Positions 5,444 to 10,547 of a stretch of 10,547 bases of DNA are shown piece after piece (positions within the stretch are counted from its first letter, which is position 1; each line of letters opens with the position of its first letter). The stretch is taken from NCBI GenBank assembly GCA_900547995.1, contig URIY01000045.1:1-10547 (forward strand). Direction: 5' to 3'. The position numbers and the translations under genes are program-made. The DNA comes from an uncultured Mycoplasmatota bacterium. GTDB taxonomy: Bacteria > Bacillota_I > Bacilli_A > RF39 > UBA660. The notes beneath the pieces were generated by a model that saw only the letters and a program-made list of their open reading frames with translations, did not search any database and was not told the DNA's origin.

Positions 5444-6307
5444 ATGAAGGCATTTAAAATAGTTTTTTATATCATTATGGTTTTGTGGTATTTATATTAC
5501 ATATATTTAATGATTAGACTTTATTTAAATAATAGTAAGCCATATGATTATGATAATATTATAGATATTAAAAATACCGATATGCCACTTTCTGATTTAT
5601 CACTTATTATTTATAAAAAAATTAAGCCTGAATTACTGACATCAACTATAGTAAAGTTAATTGATGATAAGAAAATAATATTAAATAAAGCAAATGATGA
5701 TTTTATTTTAATAAAAAATTGCGATGATGAAGATTTATCTAAAGCTGATTTTAATATAATTGATTTGTTATTTAATACAATTGGTAGTGATAATAAAGTT
5801 TCTTTAAAGAAAATAGATAGTTTTTGTAAAAATAATTCAGGTAGTTCATCTTTTCTAATGAGTTACCAAATTTGGAAAAAATTAGTATATGTTAGTAGTA
5901 ATCATAGTAAAATATTTGAACCTAAGTTAGATTATAGTAAAGTTAAATTTATACAAAGAATGGGTATAATATTATTTATATTAAATATTTTATTAAAATA
6001 TTATTTTATAATAGGCTTCTTTATGGTAGTACCATCTATTTTTATAACCATTTATTTTTATAATATTTCTAAACTTTCAAAAGAATATAGTGATTACTAT
6101 TATAGTTTTTTAAATTTTAGAAAAGAATTAAGAGAAAATCCTAATTTACTTGAAAATAACAAATATTTTGAATATTCTATTCTTTTAAAAAGTTATGATA
6201 ATGTTACAAATAATAATAAAAAAGAATTTACAAAAAAACTTGATATAGCGATCCAAAAATGTTATAGGAGTGCTATATTTAATGGTAATAGGAGTCTTTT
6301 TCACTAA
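5444..6307 (+). CDS. DUF2207-like membrane protein (C-terminal-domain-only form)
   Basis: 287 residues from ATG 5444. TM1 is near residues 5-26. The segment DMPLSDLSLIIYKK...LTSTIVKLIDDKKIILNK resembles the 'P..LSP......L' and 'TATLLDLARRGYI' region of DUF2207 proteins. The segment ADFNIIDLLFNTIGSDNKVSLKKI then fits their following 'E..LL..LF....V.L' stretch. A second hydrophobic pair follows at about 170-206. Full DUF2207 proteins carry an extracellular N-terminal domain that is absent here. I preferred ATG 5444 over ATG 5429 because AGGTGAT (5434-5440) is an SD for the former, while the latter lies at the predicted transcription start with no SD. The stop overlaps the next ATG by 1 nt (TAATG), indicating coupling. 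Confidence 0.75.
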   Translation: MKAFKIVFYIIMVLWYLYYIYLMIRLYLNNSKPYDYDNIIDIKNTDMPLSDLSLIIYKKIKPELLTSTIVKLIDDKKIILNKANDDFILIKNCDDEDLSKADFNIIDLLFNTIGSDNKVSLKKIDSFCKNNSGSSSFLMSYQIWKKLVYVSSNHSKIFEPKLDYSKVKFIQRMGIILFILNILLKYYFIIGFFMVVPSIFITIYFYNISKLSKEYSDYYYSFLNFRKELRENPNLLENNKYFEYSILLKSYDNVTNNNKKEFTKKLDIAIQKCYRSAIFNGNRSLFH

Positions 6308-6945
6308 TGAAATATATAATTGATGATGAAGAATATAATGTTATAATAAATAAAAAAGGTAATAAAAATACTTATATTCGAATAGATAAAGATTTAAATA
6401 TTGTTGTTAATACAAGTTATTTTATAACTAAAGGAAGAGTCTTATCAATACTTAATAATAATAAAAATAGTATAAAAAAAATGATTAATATTACAAAGAA
6501 GAAAAATATAAATGATGAGAGATTTTATTATTTAGGTAAGCCATATGTTATTATTTTTAATGAAAATATTAGTGATGTTGTATTTCAAAATGATTTTATT
6601 ATAGTAAAAAAACAAAAATGTTTTGATAAATGGTATAAAAAAGAAATGTTAGATATTTATCAGAAACATTTGTGTTTAAATTATGAAAAATTTGTCGAAA
6701 AAATACCTTTTCCTAATTTAAAAATTCGAGAAATGAAAACAAGATGGGGTGTTTGTAATATTAAAACTAAAACGGTTACTTTAAATAGTTTACTAATGAG
6801 ATATGACTTAGAAAAGTTAGATTATGTAATTATACATGAATTAAGTCATTTAGTTTATTTTAATCATTCTAAAGATTTTTGGAATTTAGTTAATAAATAT
6901 TGCCCAAATTATAAAATAATTAGGGCTGCTTTAAAGGAGCATTGA
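6307..6945 (+). CDS. YgjP-type (M48-like, DUF45) zinc metallopeptidase
   Basis: 212 residues, without a signal peptide, so cytoplasmic. The catalytic motif is HELSHLVYFNHSKDFW: His177 and His181 (HExxH, with Glu178 as general base) and His187 as a further ligand, followed by FW as in YgjP/DUF45 proteins. The upstream TRWGVC (residues 145-150) is the other family hallmark (TRWGSC). The N-terminal 60 residues (IRIDKDLNIVVN) form the usual beta-rich lead-in. The substrate is not established for the family. ATG 6307 overlaps the preceding stop by 1 nt, with AGGAG (6290-6294) 12 nt upstream. The stop is TGA. The next gene begins 6 nt later in the same frame, so this TGA is what separates the two proteins. 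Confidence 0.92.
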   Translation: MKYIIDDEEYNVIINKKGNKNTYIRIDKDLNIVVNTSYFITKGRVLSILNNNKNSIKKMINITKKKNINDERFYYLGKPYVIIFNENISDVVFQNDFIIVKKQKCFDKWYKKEMLDIYQKHLCLNYEKFVEKIPFPNLKIREMKTRWGVCNIKTKTVTLNSLLMRYDLEKLDYVIIHELSHLVYFNHSKDFWNLVNKYCPNYKIIRAALKEH

Positions 6946-6951
6946 TGTAAA

Positions 6952-8169
6952 ATGATTAAAAAAATTTTGAATATATTTTGTATTATTATTTTAATAATAC
7001 CTTATATAATTGTACCAAATGTAAGAGTAAAGGCACAAACTCTTGGAGATGTGGAAAGAGAACTACAAAAATACAAGGATGATTATGCAGCTCAAGAAGA
7101 AGGAAAAAAGCAAACAGAAGAAGAAATTGCAGCAACAAGACAAAACATTGATAATGCAACAAAAGATATTACGGCTGCTAATGAAGAAATTGTTAACTTA
7201 AATAATGAAATAAGCTTATTAAATGATGAAATAAAAGAAAAAGAAAAACAAATTAAAGATATAATGAATTTTTATCAAAAATCAAATGGTGAATCAGCTT
7301 ATTTAGAGTATGCTTTTGGTGCTAAAAGCTTTACTGATTTTATATATCGTATGGCTATATCCGAACAACTTACCAAATATAATAAATCCTTAATTAAAGA
7401 ATATAATGAAAAAATTGATGCTAATAATAAGAAAACCAAAGAATTAGATGAAAAAAAGAAACAACTTAAAGAAAAACAAGAAAAATTAGAAGTATTACTT
7501 AAAAGTTTAAATAATAATCTTGCTGGATATGAAGAAGAAATGGTATCTATTGAAGAAGAAATTCGTATGAAAGAAGATGCAATTCAAATGTATAAGGATA
7601 TGGGTTGTAAAAGTGAAGATGACTTAGATGTATGTACAGCACAAAAATTACCTGAAACAACTGAATTATTTAGGCCTCTTAAAGTAGGATATGTAACTCA
7701 AGAATTTGGTTATCCTGATAGAGATACATCAGTATTGTATTCTTTCCACGGCGGAATAGATGTTTCTACAACTGATAATAATACCCCAGTATATGCAGCT
7801 GGCGCTGGACTTGTTGTTGCTATATCAAGAAACCAATACTGTGGTAAAAATATTGTTTATATTCAGCATAGATTAAGAAATGGAGAAACATATACAACAT
7901 CATATTGGCATTTAAGAAGAGTTTATGTTGAAGAAGGTGATGTTGTAAGTCGTGATACACAAATAGGTATCATGGGTGGGGCATATTCGGATCATGATGC
8001 TTGTGCATATGGAGCACATGTTCATTTTGTTGTTGCAACAGGTCTTTATTTAAAAGATTATTACTATATATCAACATTTAATGCTAGAAGAATTAATCCT
8101 CGTATTTTAGTTAATTTTCCAAGTAGTAAGTATTCTTCATTTACGGATAGATTTGTTAAATATAATTAA
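6952..8169 (+). CDS. Secreted coiled-coil M23 (LytM/EnvC-like) peptidoglycan endopeptidase
   Basis: 405 residues. The signal peptide covers about residues 1-28 (hydrophobic 4-22, likely cleavage after VKA). Residues ~31-108 and ~140-215 form two long coiled-coil helices separated by a short globular patch (AYLEYAFGAKSFTDF), the architecture of EnvC/CwlO-type murein hydrolases. The M23 domain spans about 238-390, with HGGID (His266, Asp270), YWH (His320) and GAHVH (His356, His358). Expected zinc ligands are His266, Asp270 and His358, with His320 and His356 catalytic, so it looks active. It would cut peptide cross-links in the wall. Four cysteines in the mature protein (219, 228, 297, 351) may form disulfides. 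GGAG (6936-6939) lies 12 nt before ATG, inside the end of the upstream gene. Confidence 0.93.
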   Translation: MIKKILNIFCIIILIIPYIIVPNVRVKAQTLGDVERELQKYKDDYAAQEEGKKQTEEEIAATRQNIDNATKDITAANEEIVNLNNEISLLNDEIKEKEKQIKDIMNFYQKSNGESAYLEYAFGAKSFTDFIYRMAISEQLTKYNKSLIKEYNEKIDANNKKTKELDEKKKQLKEKQEKLEVLLKSLNNNLAGYEEEMVSIEEEIRMKEDAIQMYKDMGCKSEDDLDVCTAQKLPETTELFRPLKVGYVTQEFGYPDRDTSVLYSFHGGIDVSTTDNNTPVYAAGAGLVVAISRNQYCGKNIVYIQHRLRNGETYTTSYWHLRRVYVEEGDVVSRDTQIGIMGGAYSDHDACAYGAHVHFVVATGLYLKDYYYISTFNARRINPRILVNFPSSKYSSFTDRFVKYN

Positions 8170-8197
8170 TATATTTAAACATAAAGGGGAGATTTAA

Positions 8198-10249
8198 ATG
8201 AAAAATTTACTTAGAGATAAGAAAATTGTTATTATTAGTATTGCTTTAATATTAATTGCTGCAAGTGGTCTTATCTATTATTTTACAAAAAGAAATAGTG
8301 ATGATAAGTTTATTGTTGGTAATACATTAAAAATAGATAATAATAGTGATTATTTAATTCAGTATGATAATGGTGACTATTATTTAATGAAAGCAAGTGC
8401 GGATATTAAATTTAGTGTATTAAGTGAAGAAGAAAAAATTAAATATAACATAGTTGATGAAAATGAAAAAGAAGTAGAAACAAACGTAAGTAAAAAAGAA
8501 AATTATTATACTATTTCTTCTAATAAAAAGTATGAAGAAGGAAAAACATATAAAATTACTTTGGAAAATGCAAGGTTTTCGGATGAAAAATTAAAGGATA
8601 TTAAAACTTTATATTTTACAATAGTTAGACCTAATTCTAATACACAAGTATTAAATGATAATATTATTAAAGTAAATTCTAATATTATTACTAATATTAC
8701 ACAAGATGAGAATTATTATACTATTACATCTAACAAAGAATTTAAAAAAGATGATATTTTATATTATCAAAATGATAATCAAGTTTTTGCTTTTAAAGTA
8801 AACGAAATTAATAAGGAAAATAACAATTATACAATTAAAGCAAGTGCTCCTACTTTAGATGAATTATTTAAAGAGTTAGATATATACGGAGAATTTAATC
8901 TAGAATTAAATAATTTTATATCTAATGAAGAATTAAAAGATTATATTGAGGTTGCTATTGCTGAAAATGGTCTTTTAGATAATATTGTTCCAAATGTTTA
9001 TGCTAAGGATATTTTAGATATAAAAGTAACACCGCAAAAAGATGGTAGTGCTAAAGTTTTAGTTAGTATTAATTTAAATCATGGCAATAAAGCAATATTT
9101 AAAGATGCCTTAGAGAATCATGATATGAAACTAGATATTGAATTTATCATTAAATTAAAAGCCCATGCCGATATAACATTATTTAAACAAGATATAGGCG
9201 CTAGTCTTGATATAGATGTTAATACAGATTTTAATATTAGTCCTATTGAAACTAAAGAATATAAATTTAATTTTGATAAAGATGTAAATGATGATTTAAA
9301 TATTAAAGTTGGTTTATTTAAAGATATATTAGATAAGGCTAAAAGTGATACATCAAAAGATGATATAACGCTTGGTAAAATGGTTATTCCAACGCCTGTT
9401 TTAGGATTAAATGTTGATTTAGAGATGGGGCTTATAAAAGAATTAGAACTAGTTTTAAAAGCCGATTTAAGTGTTAAAAATAATTTTAATATTTTATTTG
9501 GATATAATGATAAAGGCTTTTATAAAAATTTTGATTTTAGTATTGAAGATAGTTCTTATAATGCTCTAGGAAAAGCAGAAGCAAAATTAGGATTAAATCC
9601 AAAAGTAAATGTTAATTTTTGCAAGCTTATGGAAATTGGTATAGAAGCACCACTTGGAATATATGCCGATGGACAAATAAATTATATGAATTCATCTAAT
9701 AAAGATGAAATAGATGGAAAAATGGAAATAGGAGCATTTGTGAGTGCTGGTATTTATGCTAAAACACATTTTATTGTTGCAAAAGTAGAAGCAACATATG
9801 AAAAGAAATTACCAATTATAAATTTGGAAGGAAAAATAAAGGATAAATGTGAAGAGCAAGTATTAAATGGTGATTTTTCTTGTTACATAGGAACTTATAA
9901 AGACTCATCATCAAGTACAACATTAGAGATTGATAAAGATGGTATTGTTGTTGAATCCTATTCTGGGAAAAGAGCAAAACTAAAAGATATAAAAGTGGAA
10001 AATGGTATATATTATTTAACATATGATCTTGATATATGCAATGGATGTGAAGGTCAAGAATCTCCTGTATATAATATAATTCCTATTGATGTTAATTATA
10101 CATATTCACAATTTCCTTGTATGGCCTGTGATTCAGATAATTGCCAATTTGATTCAAATAATGATACATGTTATTATAATTCTGATACAAGTAAAATACG
10201 TATATCACACATGGTTATGTCATGGGAAAGCGTTTATTATAATGATTAA
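8198..10249 (+). CDS. Large membrane-anchored extracellular protein with repeats and a DUF6287-like Cys-rich C-terminus
   Basis: 683 residues. One TM anchor (about 9-29, after KNLLRDKK) leaves the rest outside. Residues ~40-215 contain two related beta-rich units: ENYYTISSNK at 101-110 and ENYYTITSNK at 171-180, a 70-residue (210-bp) period. They look like Ig-like surface-protein domains. The middle (~245-550) is beta-rich and unrecognised. The end (~556-683: LNGDF..YIGTY, LEIDKDGIV, SDTSKIRI, VYYN) resembles DUF6287, but with a Cys-rich stretch holding C614xxC617, C641xxC644, Cys649 and Cys658. Nine cysteines in all lie after residue 470. The SD AAGGGGAGA (8184-8192) is well placed. It is the last gene of the envelope operon, 28 nt after the M23 gene and before the terminator at 10274-10307. 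It may be a wall- or host-facing protein; no function is known. Confidence 0.82.
   Translation: MKNLLRDKKIVIISIALILIAASGLIYYFTKRNSDDKFIVGNTLKIDNNSDYLIQYDNGDYYLMKASADIKFSVLSEEEKIKYNIVDENEKEVETNVSKKENYYTISSNKKYEEGKTYKITLENARFSDEKLKDIKTLYFTIVRPNSNTQVLNDNIIKVNSNIITNITQDENYYTITSNKEFKKDDILYYQNDNQVFAFKVNEINKENNNYTIKASAPTLDELFKELDIYGEFNLELNNFISNEELKDYIEVAIAENGLLDNIVPNVYAKDILDIKVTPQKDGSAKVLVSINLNHGNKAIFKDALENHDMKLDIEFIIKLKAHADITLFKQDIGASLDIDVNTDFNISPIETKEYKFNFDKDVNDDLNIKVGLFKDILDKAKSDTSKDDITLGKMVIPTPVLGLNVDLEMGLIKELELVLKADLSVKNNFNILFGYNDKGFYKNFDFSIEDSSYNALGKAEAKLGLNPKVNVNFCKLMEIGIEAPLGIYADGQINYMNSSNKDEIDGKMEIGAFVSAGIYAKTHFIVAKVEATYEKKLPIINLEGKIKDKCEEQVLNGDFSCYIGTYKDSSSSTTLEIDKDGIVVESYSGKRAKLKDIKVENGIYYLTYDLDICNGCEGQESPVYNIIPIDVNYTYSQFPCMACDSDNCQFDSNNDTCYYNSDTSKIRISHMVMSWESVYYND
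8498..8737 (+). repeat. Internal repeat within the large surface protein gene
   Basis: Two copies of a ~30-bp segment (8498-8527 and 8708-8737) encode ENYYTISSNK and ENYYTITSNK. They differ at a few bases and lie 210 bp apart, so they mark two homologous protein domains rather than a recent DNA duplication. Confidence 0.7.
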
Positions 10250-10273
10250 TAAAGATAAGTATATTAAATATCG

Positions 10274-10307
10274 AAAATGTATTAACTAAAAATTAATACA
10301 TTTTTTT
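10274..10307 (+). terminator. Strong intrinsic terminator of the envelope operon
   Basis: A perfect 12-bp stem AAAATGTATTAA (10274-10285) / TTAATACATTTT (10293-10304) with a 7-nt loop, ending in seven T (10301-10307). It lies 24 nt after the stop of the 683-residue protein gene. Confidence 0.9.
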
Positions 10308-10337
10308 AAATTTATATAAATTAACAAATTTGGTATA

Positions 10338-10394
10338 AAGAATACTCCGATATGGAAAATCTGTTATACAGATTTCTAATATTTGAGTATTTTT
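10338..10394 (+). other. Long interrupted hairpin between the envelope operon and the Rpn gene
   Basis: The outer arms 10338-10347 (AAGAATACTC) and 10385-10394 (GAGTATTTTT) pair over 10 bp with one G-U. A middle 5-bp helix pairs 10349-10353 with 10379-10383. The inner helix AAATCTG (10357-10363) / CAGATTT (10369-10375) closes a 5-nt loop. It may be a backup terminator, part of an untranslated leader, or a remnant of a small hairpin element. No known riboswitch class fits. Confidence 0.5.
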
Positions 10395-10421
10395 ATGATA
10401 CTAATTTCCTAAATCACGGGT

Positions 10422-10450
10422 TTGTAATGCTTTAAAATATATGATAAATT
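10422..10450 (+). promoter_or_regulatory. Candidate promoter of the right-hand Rpn-family gene
   Basis: -35 TTGTAA (10422-10427), 17-bp spacer, -10 TAAATT (10445-10450) with extended TG (TGATAAATT). This resembles the other promoters in the window. The predicted start is near 10457, at the edge of the palindrome at 10458-10469. Confidence 0.5.
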
Positions 10451-10478
10451 TCTTTCTGTAAGGCCTTACTAGAAGGAG
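10450..10478 (+). promoter_or_regulatory. Palindrome and SD-pairing hairpin in front of the Rpn-family gene
   Basis: GTAAGGCCTTAC (10458-10469) is a perfect 12-bp palindrome. Outside it, TTCTTTCT (10450-10457) can pair with the SD AGAAGGAG (10471-10478) over 8 bp (two G-U), with base 10470 bulged. In RNA this gives a 12-bp hairpin with loop GGCC that buries the whole SD. If transcription starts near 10457, the lower helix would be missing and the palindrome would instead sit at the transcription start like an operator. Confidence 0.5.
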
Positions 10479-10483
10479 TTTAA

Positions 10484-10547
10484 ATGAACAAGAAAGAAAT
10501 AAATCTATTAAACGATGCTATGTTTAAAGCATTATTTAGAAGTGAAG
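10484..10547 (+). CDS. Rpn-family (PD-(D/E)XK) recombination-promoting nuclease / putative transposase, N-terminal end only
   Basis: The gene is cut by the right window edge, with 21 residues visible, MNKKEINLLNDAMFKALFRSE. The segment LLNDAMFKALF (family form 'ND.MFK..F') is the conserved opening of the Rpn/PDDEXK_2 transposase-nuclease family. The active-site motifs lie beyond the window. The start is set by a strong SD, AGAAGGAG (10471-10478), 5 nt before ATG 10484. The preceding hairpin/palindrome suggests that its expression is controlled. It has the same orientation as the family member ending at base 188. The two visible parts cover opposite ends of the protein, so their sequence identity cannot be compared. 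Confidence 0.72.
   Translation, partial: MNKKEINLLNDAMFKALFRSE

Noticed and set aside
9816..10022. A 68-codon minus-strand reading frame
   Set aside because: It lies wholly inside the surface protein gene, with no SD or promoter and no recognisable motif.
10086..10289. A 67-codon plus-strand reading frame in another frame of the surface protein gene's end
   Set aside because: It overlaps the conserved C-terminal domain out of frame, runs into the terminator stem and has no SD.
10338..10394. Purine-type riboswitch suggested by GATATGG at 10349-10355 inside closing arms
   Set aside because: Only one inner helix is present; the second helix and the conserved joining segment of purine riboswitches are missing, and the downstream gene is not a purine gene.
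1..10547. CRISPR array, tRNA, rRNA or insertion sequence with terminal inverted repeats
   Set aside because: No regularly spaced direct repeats, no tRNA cloverleaf or rRNA-like GC-richer segment, and no paired terminal repeats with target duplications were seen.

Overview
The window is very AT-rich (roughly a quarter G+C by eye) and comes from a low-G+C Firmicute, probably a host-associated member of Bacilli near the RF39/Erysipelotrichia/Mollicutes-related lineages. The clues are strong Shine-Dalgarno (SD) sites of the AAGGAGGTGATC type, TTGACA/TAAAAT promoters, a sufC-sufD-sufS run and Rpn-type PD-(D/E)XK nuclease genes. TGA is a stop and Trp is TGG, so this is code 11 and not Mycoplasma code 4. 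The lineage is inference; the composition and signals are visible in the sequence.

Layout. (1) 1-188 is the 3' end of an Rpn/PD-(D/E)XK family gene. (2) A bidirectional terminator at 237-281 separates it from a minus-strand pair: a HIT-family nucleotide hydrolase (294-662) and an upstream unknown protein (680-1354) whose H..Y..E motif layout recalls ADP-ribosyltransferase-fold proteins. (3) A divergent intergenic region (1355-1534) holds a minus-strand terminator hairpin, an 18-bp inverted repeat and the suf promoter. (4) sufC-sufD-sufS (1535-4270) is a short iron-sulfur cluster operon with no sufU or sufB beside it. (5) 4327-4911 (two-TM coiled-coil protein) and 4949-5386 (DUF4358-like lipoprotein) each have their own promoter. 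(6) Four genes run in series to a strong terminator at 10274-10307: a DUF2207-like membrane protein (5444-6307), a YgjP-type zinc metallopeptidase (6307-6945), a secreted coiled-coil M23 endopeptidase (6952-8169) and a 683-residue membrane-anchored extracellular protein with a DUF6287-like Cys-rich end (8198-10249). (7) 10250-10483 is non-coding and carries two notable RNA/DNA structures. (8) 10484-10547 is the 5' end of a second Rpn/PD-(D/E)XK gene.

How the genes fit together. The suf genes supply sulfur (SufS) and an ATPase/scaffold pair (SufC/SufD-like) for Fe-S cluster assembly. The 5.4-10.25 kb block looks like a cell-envelope module: membrane proteins, a wall hydrolase and a large surface protein. 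No CRISPR array, tRNA, rRNA or insertion sequence with terminal repeats was seen. The most unusual points are the Rpn genes at both edges, the reduced suf operon, the ART-like/HIT pair, the Cys-rich CxxC insertion in the surface protein, and the palindrome/SD hairpin in front of the right-hand Rpn gene.
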